DNA of 64,000 bases from JBFWML01 sp050251635 (lineage in GTDB: Bacteria; Campylobacterota; Campylobacteria; Campylobacterales; SZUA-545), in NCBI GenBank assembly GCA_050251635.1, contig JBFWML010000005.1, forward strand, positions 1-64,000, read 5' to 3'. The notes under the pieces were generated by a model. It saw only the letters and a list, made by a program, of their open reading frames with translations. It was not told the DNA's origin and ran no database searches. Of the stretch, positions 16,598-25,290 are shown one piece after another (the stretch's first letter is position 1; each line of letters begins with the position of its first letter). The position numbers and the translations under genes are program-made.

Positions 16598-18535
16598 ATG
16601 ACTAACCGCTTTTATGTAACCACGCCCATCTATTACGTTAACGACGTGCCCCATATCGGCCATGCCTATACCACCATTATTGCCGACGCGCTGGCCAGAA
16701 ACGCGCGGCTGCGCGGCCGGGAAACCTACTTTCTCACCGGAACCGACGAACACGGCCAGAAGATCGAGCAGGCGGCCAAGGCGCGGGGCGAAACCCCCGC
16801 TGTGTATGCCGACAAAATCAGCGGCGAGTTTAAAAAACTGTGGGAATCGTTTGGCATTACCCACGATCGTTTTATCCGCACCACCGACGCCGATCATATG
16901 CAAGGCGTTCAAAAAGCCTTTGAGGTGATGCTGGCCAAGGGCGATATTTACAAGGGTGAGTTCGAGGGCCACTACTGCATCTCCTGCGAAACCTTCTTCA
17001 CCGAAACCCAGCTTCTCGAAGGCAACGTGTGCCCCGACTGCGGCCGCCCCACAACAATGCTCAAGGAGGAAAACTACTTTTTCCGCCTGAGCAAATACGA
17101 AAAACCGCTTTTGGAGTGGTACAACAGCAGTGAAAACGTCATTCTGCCCAAATCCCGCCGTAACGAAGTGGCGCGGTTTGTTGAGGGCGGTCTGGATGAT
17201 CTCTCCATCACCCGCACCAGCTTCGAGTGGGGCATTAAACTCCCCCAGAGCGCGAACGATCCCAAGCACGTCATCTATGTCTGGCTCGATGCGCTGATGA
17301 ACTACGCCACGGCGCTCGGCTACGGCACGGACGAAAAAAACATGGCCTTCTGGCCCGCCAATGTGCAGCTGATCGGTAAAGACATTTTGCGTTTTCATGC
17401 CATCTACTGGCCTGCGTTTTTGATGAGCTTGGGGCTTGAGCTGCCCCGCTGCGTGGCGGCGCATGGCTGGTGGACGCGCGACGGCGCCAAAATGAGCAAA
17501 TCCAAGGGCAACGTCATCAACCCTAAAGAGGTTGCCGATGCCTACGGGCTGGATAACTTCCGCTATTTCATGCTCCGCGAAGTGCCCTTCGGTCAGGACG
17601 GCGACTTTGCCCAGCGCGCCATGATCGACCGCATCAACAGCGACTTGGGTAATGACCTGGGCAACCTCTTAAACCGCCTGATCGGCATGGGGGAGAAGTA
17701 CTTCGAAAACCGCCCCGCCTGCGCCGGTTTTAGCCATTTTGAAAACGAAAAAAAGCAAGCGGCGGAGATTATCGCGTCGCTGGAGCCGCTCTTTGAAACG
17801 ATGCAGCTTAACCGCTATCTGGAGGAGTTGTGGAAGCTCTTTACCATTGGCAACAAGGCGATCAACGACTTTAAACCGTGGGAAAAGATGAAAGCGGGCG
17901 ACAGCGACGCGGTGGCGCAGTTGCTGGTTTTTGTGGGCAACCTGCTGGCCAAGGGCGCTTTGTTATTGCACCCGGTCATGCCGGAAAAAACGCAGGCGAT
18001 CGCCGCCGCGCTGGGCGTGAAACTGGACGCCGCAACCCGCACAAGGCTGGTCGATCAAAACGAATGGCTGATGAGCTTTGCCATCACCAAATGCGATCCG
18101 CTTTTCCCGCGCATCGAAGCGCCGCTGATGCCCGAAGCGCCGCAAATGGTCATCGAAAGCGCCACCAGCGAAGAAAAACCCGCCGCCAAAAAAGCCGAGC
18201 CGGACGCATCGGTCATTACGATCGACGAGTTTTTCAAAACGCTTATTAAGGTCGGAACCGTCGTTGAGGCCAAAACCGTCGAAAAAAGCACCAAGTTGCT
18301 GGTGCTCAAGGTTGACCTCGGCGAGGGCGAACCGCGTCAGATCGTTTCGGGCATCCGCGAGTTCTACACCCCCGAATCGCTGATTGGCACGCAGGTGTGC
18401 GTGGTGGCCAACCTCAAGCCCGCCAAACTGATGGGCCTTGAAAGTCAAGGGATGGTGCTGGCCGCCAAGGACGGCAGCGGACTTAGGCTGATTCGCCCCG
18501 AAGCGCCCCGCGAGAACGGCACCAAGGTTTCATGA
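16598..18535 (+). CDS. metG: Methionyl-tRNA synthetase
   Basis: 645 residues. Class I synthetase charging tRNA-Met. HIGH motif in DVPHIGHAYTT (residue ~17), zinc-binding knuckle with CISCETFF and CPDCGRPT, and KMSKSKGN near residue 300. The C-terminal ~105 residues form the EMAP/Trbp111-like tRNA-binding domain (TIDEFFKTLIKVGTVVEA, then VSGIREFYTPE), present in the dimeric form of the enzyme. The stop overlaps the next gene as ATGA. Confidence 0.97.
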   Translation: MTNRFYVTTPIYYVNDVPHIGHAYTTIIADALARNARLRGRETYFLTGTDEHGQKIEQAAKARGETPAVYADKISGEFKKLWESFGITHDRFIRTTDADHMQGVQKAFEVMLAKGDIYKGEFEGHYCISCETFFTETQLLEGNVCPDCGRPTTMLKEENYFFRLSKYEKPLLEWYNSSENVILPKSRRNEVARFVEGGLDDLSITRTSFEWGIKLPQSANDPKHVIYVWLDALMNYATALGYGTDEKNMAFWPANVQLIGKDILRFHAIYWPAFLMSLGLELPRCVAAHGWWTRDGAKMSKSKGNVINPKEVADAYGLDNFRYFMLREVPFGQDGDFAQRAMIDRINSDLGNDLGNLLNRLIGMGEKYFENRPACAGFSHFENEKKQAAEIIASLEPLFETMQLNRYLEELWKLFTIGNKAINDFKPWEKMKAGDSDAVAQLLVFVGNLLAKGALLLHPVMPEKTQAIAAALGVKLDAATRTRLVDQNEWLMSFAITKCDPLFPRIEAPLMPEAPQMVIESATSEEKPAAKKAEPDASVITIDEFFKTLIKVGTVVEAKTVEKSTKLLVLKVDLGEGEPRQIVSGIREFYTPESLIGTQVCVVANLKPAKLMGLESQGMVLAAKDGSGLRLIRPEAPRENGTKVS

Positions 18536-19461
18536 GGCTGGCCTCGCTGGCCGAAATTGTCCGCGGGCGGCTGCTCAACACCCCTTCGGTCAGCCATGTC
18601 AACCGCTTCGTTTTCGAGGCGGCCAAGGTGCGGCGGGGCGATTGTTATATCGCCTTTTTTGAGGAAGCGTCCCTGTGGCCAAAGGCGATCGAAAACGGTG
18701 CCTATGCGGTGATTTACGAGGGCGATCGCGCGGCGGCGACGGATTTGGAGATTGGCTGGATTCGCGTCAAAGAGCCCGAACGCGCCCTGCTGGGTCTGCT
18801 CCGTTTTATGCTGGTCGAAAAAAACACCGTTGTTTACCGCGCCGATCGCGTCACCTTGGCCCTTTGCCGCGCCTATCTAAAGGATGCGCCCCTGTATGCC
18901 GCCTTCGAACCCCGGGCCGCTTTGGAGCGGCTACAGGCCGAAGGCCCCGCCGCGCTGCTCTTGATCGACGAGTCCGCGCCGATCGCTCAGGCGGCGCCCG
19001 AAGCGCAACCGATCACCCCTGCACCGCTGAATGCCGCGCCCAAGGGGCTGTTCGAAACCGTTATCGTTACCGAATCGGGGCCGGTCCGGTTGCCGGTTTC
19101 TGCGCTTTTTTTAGATGCCTTGGGCCGTTTGGCCGCCCTGTCGCTAAGTCACGGTTTTGTTTTGCGCTGGCACACCCACGCTCCCGCCCTGGGCCGGTTT
19201 GAGCCGGTATCGATAGGCTTTGGGGACCGGGTGTTAATTTTTGACGATGCGTCGGAGGCTCAGGCGCAGTCGGCGCTGGCCTATGTGCGCCAAAACGCGC
19301 CCTGGGCCAAAGTGTTTGCGCCGCCCCTGCTGTCCGTTGACGAGCTGGCCGCTTTGCTGATGCGAACCCCCTTTCAGTACGCCTACCTCAACGGCTGTGC
19401 AAAAGAGCCGCTGCTGGCGGCCCTTGAGGCGGCCAGACCCCGCACGCCTTCGCTTTTTTAG
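18532..19461 (+). CDS. Mur ligase N-terminal-like protein of unknown function
   Basis: 309 residues. The first ~90 residues resemble the N-terminal UDP-sugar-binding domain of MurE/MurF ligases: FVFEAAKVRRGDCYIAFFEE followed by AIENGAYAVIYEG. No ATP-binding P-loop (GTNGKT type) is present, so it cannot be a working ligase. The rest, including an Ala/Pro-rich linker near residue 170, matches nothing I know; it ends FQYAYLNGCAKEPLL. It overlaps metG by four bases (ATGA). A role in cell-wall precursor handling is only a guess from the N-terminal likeness. Confidence 0.5.
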   Translation: MRLASLAEIVRGRLLNTPSVSHVNRFVFEAAKVRRGDCYIAFFEEASLWPKAIENGAYAVIYEGDRAAATDLEIGWIRVKEPERALLGLLRFMLVEKNTVVYRADRVTLALCRAYLKDAPLYAAFEPRAALERLQAEGPAALLLIDESAPIAQAAPEAQPITPAPLNAAPKGLFETVIVTESGPVRLPVSALFLDALGRLAALSLSHGFVLRWHTHAPALGRFEPVSIGFGDRVLIFDDASEAQAQSALAYVRQNAPWAKVFAPPLLSVDELAALLMRTPFQYAYLNGCAKEPLLAALEAARPRTPSLF

Positions 19462-19550
19462 TCATTTTCAGTTGACCCTAACGCCAATAATGATTTAATC
19501 TCTCAAAAACCGTAGCGGACTCGTTTTCCTTTGACCCAATCTGACAGGGG

Positions 19551-21050
19551 GTGTTTTTGCAACAGATCAAAGATTTTCTACACCTTTTTATCCATGCCGC
19601 CAAAAATCTGATGCCCATTGTGATTGTGGTTGCCTTTTTTCAGATTTTCGTGTTGGGTCAGGTGCCTGAAAATCTGGTCTCGATCGCGATCGGGCTTTTG
19701 ATTGTCATGGTCGGCGTGGCGCTTTTTTTGCAAGGGCTGGAGCTGGGGATTTTCCCTATTGCCAAAAACCTCTCCAACGATTTTGCGCGCCGGGGCAATC
19801 TTTTTTTGCTCCTTGTTTTCGGCTTTTGTATCGGCTTTTCGGCGGTGGTGGCCGAACCGGCGCTGATCGCAGTGGCTGCACAGGCGCAGGCGATCAGCCA
19901 AGGGCGCATCGATGCGCTGACCTTGCGGCTGATTGTGGCCTTTTCGGTGGGCTTTGTCATTGCGCTGGGGGTGTTGCGCACCATTTTGGGCCACCCGATC
20001 CACTGGTATCTCATAACCGGCTATATACTGGTGCTTACCGTGACCTTCTTTGCCCCCGAAGAGATTGTGGGGCTGGCCTACGACAGCGGCGGCGTGACGA
20101 CCAATATCGTCACCGTGCCGCTCATTGCCGCCATGGGCGTGGGGCTGGCCGCTTCAATCCGCGGGCGCAATCCGCTGACCGACGGATTTGGTCTGGTGGC
20201 GTTGGCGGTGATGGTGCCGATGATCACCGTGCAACTCTACGGCGTGCTGGTTTATACCTTTGGCGAAGCGGGCGAAGTGGCGGCATTGGCGGTTCAAGAA
20301 GCAAAAAGCGCCGCCCATCCGGCGATGAAGGTGCTGGGCGATCTGCTCGGGATGCTCCGCGATGTGGCGCCGATTATTGCCGTGGTGCTCTTTTTTCAAT
20401 ATGTGGTTTTAAAACGCCATATTCCCCACTTGCACAAGGTAGTGGCGGGTTTTGCCATGGTGATTGTGGGTCTGTACGCCTTTGTGGTGGGGCTCAAACT
20501 GGGGCTTTTTCCCATCGGCAGCGCCATGGCCGAACAGCTCATAGCGCTGGAGGGCTACTTCTGGCTGTATGTGTTTGCCTTTGCCATCGGTTTTGCCACC
20601 ACCATGGCCGAACCGGCGCTGATTGCCGTGGGGCAGCAAGCCCAGGAGGCGGCCAACGGCAAACTCAACGGGCAACTGATTCGCCTTTTGGTGGCACTGG
20701 GGGTGGCGATCGGCATTACGGTGGGGGTGCACCGCATTATCACCGGCGATTCGATCCACTACTACATTATGGCGGGCTATATTTTTGTGGTGTTTTTGAC
20801 CGCCTTTGCGCCGCGTTATATTGTGGCGCTGGCCTTTGACTTGGGCGGCGTAACCACCTCCGAGGTGACCGTGCCGCTGGTAACGGCGCTGGGGATCGGT
20901 CTTGCCATGAATATCGAGGGGCGCAGCGTGCTGATTGACGGCTTTGGGCTGATCGCCTTTGCGTCGATTTTTCCGATTATCACGGTGATGCTCTATGCGA
21001 TCGCCGTTGAACTCAAAACCAAACACCTAACGAAGGAGGCAATCCAGTGA
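19551..21050 (+). CDS. DUF1538 family membrane transporter
   Basis: 499 residues with about twelve membrane helices arranged as two homologous halves. The halves share matching motifs: AEPALIAVAAQAQ and AEPALIAVGQQAQ, YDSGGVTTNIVTVPL and FDLGGVTTSEVTVPL, and DGFGLVALA versus DGFGLIAFA. This internal duplication is typical of DUF1538 proteins, inner membrane proteins presumed to be transporters with unknown substrate. The next gene, a P-II-like protein, starts inside its stop codon, which suggests that its transport is under P-II control. Start GTG at 19551 after ACAGGGG. The 89 bases before it hold no gene. Confidence 0.85.
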   Translation: MFLQQIKDFLHLFIHAAKNLMPIVIVVAFFQIFVLGQVPENLVSIAIGLLIVMVGVALFLQGLELGIFPIAKNLSNDFARRGNLFLLLVFGFCIGFSAVVAEPALIAVAAQAQAISQGRIDALTLRLIVAFSVGFVIALGVLRTILGHPIHWYLITGYILVLTVTFFAPEEIVGLAYDSGGVTTNIVTVPLIAAMGVGLAASIRGRNPLTDGFGLVALAVMVPMITVQLYGVLVYTFGEAGEVAALAVQEAKSAAHPAMKVLGDLLGMLRDVAPIIAVVLFFQYVVLKRHIPHLHKVVAGFAMVIVGLYAFVVGLKLGLFPIGSAMAEQLIALEGYFWLYVFAFAIGFATTMAEPALIAVGQQAQEAANGKLNGQLIRLLVALGVAIGITVGVHRIITGDSIHYYIMAGYIFVVFLTAFAPRYIVALAFDLGGVTTSEVTVPLVTALGIGLAMNIEGRSVLIDGFGLIAFASIFPIITVMLYAIAVELKTKHLTKEAIQ

Positions 21051-21394
21051 AATTTTCGGCGCTTGTAGCCATTTTGGCCGAGGATATGGAAGAGAAGGCG
21101 ATCGCATCGGCCCGCAAGGCCGGGGCGGGGGGTGTGACCATTCTAAACGGCCGCGGGATTGGGGCGCAGGAGAAGAAAACCTTTTTCGGCCTGACCTATG
21201 AGGGCAGTCAGTCGGTCTTGATTTTTGTGCTGGAGCGCAAACTGTCGGTGACGGTGCTTAAATGCCTGACCAAAGAGCTGGATCTGGGCAGTCACTCCAA
21301 GGGGGTTGTTTTTAGCCTGCCGCTGGAGCATATCGCCGGGATCGACCCGGTGCAGATTCAGCAGTTTGAACAACGCATAAAGGATGAGCTATGA
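21047..21394 (+). CDS. P-II-like regulatory protein
   Basis: 115 residues with a P-II ferredoxin-like fold pattern: FSALVAILAEDMEEKAIASA for the first beta-alpha unit, GVTILNGRGIGAQEK for the T-loop base, and VLIFVLERKLSVTVLKCL for the second unit. The T-loop is short (KKTFFGLTYEG) and lacks the uridylylated Tyr context of GlnB, so signalling is likely by nucleotide binding only. It overlaps the DUF1538 gene start-to-stop, the arrangement known for P-II proteins that control a neighbouring transporter (as GlnK with AmtB). Confidence 0.8.
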   Translation: MKFSALVAILAEDMEEKAIASARKAGAGGVTILNGRGIGAQEKKTFFGLTYEGSQSVLIFVLERKLSVTVLKCLTKELDLGSHSKGVVFSLPLEHIAGIDPVQIQQFEQRIKDEL

Positions 21395-21405
21395 AGGAGG
21401 CCTGC

Positions 21406-21801
21406 ATGTTAGTCAAAGATATTATGGTCCGGGATGTGGTGATGGTTTCGCCCTTTGCGACCCTGCGCGAGGCGATGAGCCTGATGAAAAAGAACAAAGT
21501 CAAAGCGCTGGTGATGGACAAGCGTCACGAACACGACGCCTACGGCATTTTGACCTATACCACGCTGCTGCGCACCATTGTGGCCGAAGACGGCGATATC
21601 GATCTGATCAACGTGTACGACGTGGCCGCCAAACCGGTCATTACCGTCAGCCGCGAGCTGGAGATTAAGCACGTGGCGAGGCTGATGGTCAATCAGGGCA
21701 TCAGGCGCGTTGTTGTAACATTAAACAACAAACTCGAAGGGTTGATTACGATGGACGACATCGTAGGGGCCATCTTGGAGGTCGTCGAACAGCAAGGCTG
21801 A
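21406..21801 (+). CDS. CBS-domain pair protein
   Basis: 131 residues made of two CBS motifs (LVKDIMVRDVVMVSPFATLREAM at the front, given here in part as DIMVRDVVMVSPFA, and VYDVAAKPVITVSRELEI in the second half), ending GLITMDDIVGAIL. CBS pairs bind adenosine nucleotides and sense energy charge. ATG 21406 was chosen because AAGGAGG ends 5 bases before it; an ATG at 21391 overlapping the upstream stop is the alternative. With the DUF1538 permease and P-II-like protein it forms a three-gene unit with two separate nucleotide-sensing partners. Confidence 0.85.
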   Translation: MLVKDIMVRDVVMVSPFATLREAMSLMKKNKVKALVMDKRHEHDAYGILTYTTLLRTIVAEDGDIDLINVYDVAAKPVITVSRELEIKHVARLMVNQGIRRVVVTLNNKLEGLITMDDIVGAILEVVEQQG

Positions 21802-21818
21802 AAGGATATTCCGCCCGG

Positions 21819-23177
21819 ATGAGAAAAGCGGCATCGGTTTTCTGCGTTCTTCTGTGTTTTGCCTCCGCCGCTTTAAGCGAAGCCAAACTTCATCAAGCCC
21901 TTTGGCCTCCGGCGAAAACCCAGGAGAGCCAAAGCGGCGATTTTCTCCGCTTTAATCTTTACAAACACAACGGCGGCCCCGCCAGCAATACGTTGCTGGT
22001 CATCGGCGGGGTCCACGGCGACGAACCGGGCGGCTATTTCGCCGCTAGCCTGCTGGCAACCCATTACCGCATCACAAAGGGCAGCTTGTGGGTAGTGCCC
22101 AACCTGAACTTTGAGAGCATTATCAAAAACCGCCGCGGCATCTACGGCGATATGAACCGCAAGTTTGCCAAGGTCGAAAAAAACGATCCGGACTACGCCT
22201 CGGTGCAGCGCATCAAAGAGGTGGTGCTCGACCCCCGCGTTGACCTGGTGATCAACCTGCACGACGGCCACGGTTTTTACCGCGAACGGTGGGAGAACTA
22301 CATCTTCAACCCCCGCGCGTGGGGGCAGACCTTTGTGATCGACCAAAAAACCTTGGCGCAGGCGAAGTTCGGCAATATGGACGAGATCGCCAAAAGAATC
22401 AGCGAAAAGCTCAACGGCAATCTGGCTGAAGATCACCATTTCTTCAGTATCAAAAACACCGAGACCCGCTACAAAGACGAAGAGATGCAGCGCTCTTTGA
22501 CCTATTTTGCGGTGACCAATCTCAAACCGGCCTTTGGTCAGGAGACGAGCAAAAATATCGATGCGCTCGCGGTGAAGGTGGAGTACCATCTGCGTTCGAT
22601 CGAGGAGTTTATGAAACTCATGGATATTGAGTTTGAACGCAGTTTCGAGCTGAATTTTGAAGGCATCCAGCAGGCGCTCAGCGGCTATGGCAGCTTGAGC
22701 ATCAACGGCCATATTACGCTCAATCTGCTCGATCTGCGCAGCGTGTTGCGTTTTGTGCCCATGGCGGATGAGGGGAACCGTTTTGAGTTCGAGCACCCGC
22801 TCGGCGCGGTGAAGCGGGTCGATAACCGTTACGATCTTTTCATCGGCAATAAGCATATCAGTTCGCTCTACCCGCAAATCTTCAAGCTTGACTGCAACAA
22901 CACCGAAGCGGTTTTTGTGGTTGACGGCGTGAGAAAAACCGTCAAAATGGGCGAGACGATCGAGGTCGCCCGCAGCTTTAGAGTGGATAAAGAGGTGCCC
23001 ATGCGCGTCAACGTCATCGGTTTTTCCAAGCCCGGCGTCGAGAGCGAAGAGGACATCGATATCAGCGCGGCAGATATGATCAGAGGTTTCTCACAGGATG
23101 TCCGCGCCGCCACCTACCGCGTGGAGTTTTACAGCAACGGCGCCTTCTGCGGCATGGTCAACGTCCGCTTCCGCTAA
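21819..23177 (+). CDS. Csd4/Pgp1-family peptidoglycan DL-carboxypeptidase
   Basis: 452 residues with an N-terminal signal peptide (AASVFCVLLCFASAALSEA). The sequence follows Helicobacter pylori Csd4 and Campylobacter jejuni Pgp1, periplasmic M14-type zinc carboxypeptidases that trim muropeptide tripeptides to dipeptides and are needed for helical cell shape. Matching blocks: GGVHGDEPGG, RGIYGDMNRKFA, NLHDGHGFYRERW, NPRAWG, TETRYKDEEMQ, FGQETSK, and the C-terminal immunoglobulin-like domain ending AATYRVEFYSNGAFCGM. Zinc ligands would be His66, Glu69 and His148. H. pylori Csd4 has Gln in place of the first His, so this protein has the more standard M14 site. Confidence 0.88.
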   Translation: MRKAASVFCVLLCFASAALSEAKLHQALWPPAKTQESQSGDFLRFNLYKHNGGPASNTLLVIGGVHGDEPGGYFAASLLATHYRITKGSLWVVPNLNFESIIKNRRGIYGDMNRKFAKVEKNDPDYASVQRIKEVVLDPRVDLVINLHDGHGFYRERWENYIFNPRAWGQTFVIDQKTLAQAKFGNMDEIAKRISEKLNGNLAEDHHFFSIKNTETRYKDEEMQRSLTYFAVTNLKPAFGQETSKNIDALAVKVEYHLRSIEEFMKLMDIEFERSFELNFEGIQQALSGYGSLSINGHITLNLLDLRSVLRFVPMADEGNRFEFEHPLGAVKRVDNRYDLFIGNKHISSLYPQIFKLDCNNTEAVFVVDGVRKTVKMGETIEVARSFRVDKEVPMRVNVIGFSKPGVESEEDIDISAADMIRGFSQDVRAATYRVEFYSNGAFCGMVNVRFR

Positions 23178-23995
23178 AACTCCCGCTTTTTCAGCGCGCG
23201 GGCAAAGCCAAAGGCCCGGCGCGCTTCGCCCACCTCCCGCTTATCCAGCGAGGCAATCAGCAACCCTTCGCGGTCGTCCAGCGCGTTTTCGATTTCGCCG
23301 AAGGGATTGCACAGCAGCGAATTGCCGTAAAACTCCCAGCGGTGCGCCCCCTCTTCATAGTCGCCAATCCGGTTGACCCGCAGCAGATAGCACCCGCCGG
23401 TAAAGGAGCGCGATTTGAGCAGCGTTTGCCACCGGGCGAAGGATTCAAAGGTGCTGGCTGTCGGCACAATCACCAGATCGACGCGCCGCTCGATCAGTTT
23501 GTGCCAAAGCAGATCGAAATGCAGTTCGTAACCGCTCAGCAGCGCCACTTTAAAACCCTGTTCGCTAAAGATGGGCGGCATCTGTAAAGCGGCGGTTTCA
23601 TTGGCAAAAAAACGCTCTTCGTTCCAGTGGGGATAGTCCATCAAAATCTGCTGATCGCTGCGGTACACCCGCCCCGGCGTAAAGCGGTAAAGGGCTTTGT
23701 ATATCTGTTTGTTTTGCACCGTCACCAGCGGCGCTATCAGCGTCATGTTGTAGTGCAGGGCCGATTTTTTCAGGTTTTCGTAGTGGTGTTCGCCCTGTTC
23801 GCGCACAAAGGAGAGCGGCATCTTCTCCAGCTCTTTAAAAAAGAGGTTGCAGACATATTCGCCCAGCACCGCCACGCGGCAGCCGCGGGCCTTGGCTTGG
23901 GTGAGAAAATAGTCCAGCCGTGCCGAGCCCAGCGCCAAACTGCCGGTCTGGATGGCGGCGAGGTTAAGCACCCTCTTTGGGTTGGTGTTCTTCAT
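23174..23995 (-). CDS. Carbon-nitrogen hydrolase (nitrilase) fold protein lacking catalytic Cys
   Basis: 273 residues with the nitrilase-superfamily fold: LAAIQTGSL at the start, the first catalytic Glu in VAVLGEYVCN (Glu46), and VDLVIVPTASTFESFARW and EFYGNSLLCNPFGEI near the end. The catalytic Cys of the family (in IC(Y/W)D) falls on Gly155 here (ALLSGYELHFD), and no Lys is found at residues 110-120, where the second catalytic residue is expected. So it is probably not an amidase. It is translated together with xseB (32-base overlap) and converges on the csd4-like gene with a 4-base overlap. Confidence 0.75.
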   Translation of the reverse strand: MKNTNPKRVLNLAAIQTGSLALGSARLDYFLTQAKARGCRVAVLGEYVCNLFFKELEKMPLSFVREQGEHHYENLKKSALHYNMTLIAPLVTVQNKQIYKALYRFTPGRVYRSDQQILMDYPHWNEERFFANETAALQMPPIFSEQGFKVALLSGYELHFDLLWHKLIERRVDLVIVPTASTFESFARWQTLLKSRSFTGGCYLLRVNRIGDYEEGAHRWEFYGNSLLCNPFGEIENALDDREGLLIASLDKREVGEARRAFGFARALKKREF

Positions 23996-24161
23996 ATTCC
24001 AATTTCGCCGTTTCCAACAGTTTAGCCGCCTCTTCGAGCAGCCGGGTTCCTTCGCGGTAAAGCGCGGTGGCCTTGTCTAGCGGCAAATCGGGGGCGGACA
24101 ACTCTTTGAGGATTGTTTTGGCCGCTTCGATCCGCGCTTCGTAACTGAGTTCTTCTTGCAT
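23964..24161 (-). CDS. xseB: Exodeoxyribonuclease VII small subunit
   Basis: 65 residues, standard size. The family pattern is clear: YEARIEAAKTILKELSAPD, then LPLDKATALYREGTRLLEEA and a coiled-coil tail. XseB packs on the large subunit XseA to make exonuclease VII, which degrades single-stranded DNA from both ends; xseA is not in the window. It overlaps metXA by one base upstream and the nitrilase-like gene downstream. Confidence 0.9.
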   Translation of the reverse strand: MQEELSYEARIEAAKTILKELSAPDLPLDKATALYREGTRLLEEAAKLLETAKLEYEEHQPKEGA

Positions 24162-25276
24162 TATTCACTCCGCAATATATCGGCAATCGTGTCCGAAATC
24201 TTGTCCAGCTCCACCAAAAAGGCGTCGTGCCCGTAGTCGCTATCAACCGGATGGTAGCTCGAAAGCTCGCCCTTGCCGATGGCTTTCATGGCGCGGTCGA
24301 TCGCCTCCATCTCTTCGGGCAAAAAGAGCAGATCGCGCTTGAATCCAAAGAGATGCAATTTGGAGCGCACCTTGGTCAGCGCTGCCTCCAGGCTGTCGTA
24401 ACCGCGGCTGAGATCATAGATATTGATCGCCTTGGCAATGTAAATAAAGGTCAGCGGATCGAACCATTTGGGGAAGTTGCTGCCGTTGTATTCCAGGTAC
24501 CGTTCGATCTGAAACTTGCCAAAGAGGTCAAAGAGGCCGTCCTGCGCCACGTAATCGCGGCCGAACTTTTTTTCCATCGATTCGGGGGAGAGAAAGCTGA
24601 TATGCCCCGCCATCCGCCCGATCGCCGCGCCCTTAAGCCCGCGCTCCTTCATGGCCGTCATATCGTAGTTGCCGCCCTCAAAGGCCGGATCGGAGACGAT
24701 CGATTCGACGGCGATTTTATTAAAGGCGATCGCCCACGGGCTGGTCGCATGGGTGGCCGCCAGCGCGATAACGTGCTTGGCCAGCCCCGGAAAATCAACC
24801 GCGTAGTGCAACGCCTGCATCCCGCCCATCGATCCGCCGATAACCGCGTGAACGTTGTGAATCCCCAGCCGATCGAGCAGAAGGCGCTGGGCTTTGACCA
24901 TATCTTTCACGGTAATAACGGGAAATTTCAGACGGTAGGGCTCCATGCGCGGATACATGGGCGAGGTTGGTCCCGTCGATCCAAAGCACGACGCGATCGT
25001 GTTAGAACAAATCACAAACCAGCGATCGGTATCGATCGGTTTGCCCGGGCCGATCAGGCCGTCCCACCAGCCCGGCTTTCGATCGTGTTCGTAAGCGCCC
25101 GCCGCGTGGTGGCTGCCCGAAAGCGCGTGGCAGACCACAACGACGTTATCCTTGGCCTCATTGAGCTCGCCGTAGGTTTCGTAGGCGATCTCAAAGGGCT
25201 CTAAAATCCGCCCGCTTTCGAGATAGAGGGCGTTTTTAAATTCGGCAATATGGGTTTGTAAATTTAAATCCGCCAC
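24161..25276 (-). CDS. metXA: Homoserine O-acetyltransferase
   Basis: 371 residues, alpha/beta-hydrolase fold. It makes O-acetylhomoserine from homoserine and acetyl-CoA in methionine synthesis. Visible: the nucleophile elbow GGSMGGMQALHYA (catalytic Ser), the early block VVCHALSGSHHAAG, and the C-terminal DSDYGHDAFLVE with the catalytic His. Full length compared with characterised MetX. Its stop overlaps xseB start by one base (TAATG), and guaB ends 14 bases upstream. Confidence 0.94.
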   Translation of the reverse strand: MADLNLQTHIAEFKNALYLESGRILEPFEIAYETYGELNEAKDNVVVVCHALSGSHHAAGAYEHDRKPGWWDGLIGPGKPIDTDRWFVICSNTIASCFGSTGPTSPMYPRMEPYRLKFPVITVKDMVKAQRLLLDRLGIHNVHAVIGGSMGGMQALHYAVDFPGLAKHVIALAATHATSPWAIAFNKIAVESIVSDPAFEGGNYDMTAMKERGLKGAAIGRMAGHISFLSPESMEKKFGRDYVAQDGLFDLFGKFQIERYLEYNGSNFPKWFDPLTFIYIAKAINIYDLSRGYDSLEAALTKVRSKLHLFGFKRDLLFLPEEMEAIDRAMKAIGKGELSSYHPVDSDYGHDAFLVELDKISDTIADILRSE

Positions 25277-25290
25277 TCTTGCTTTGCTTC

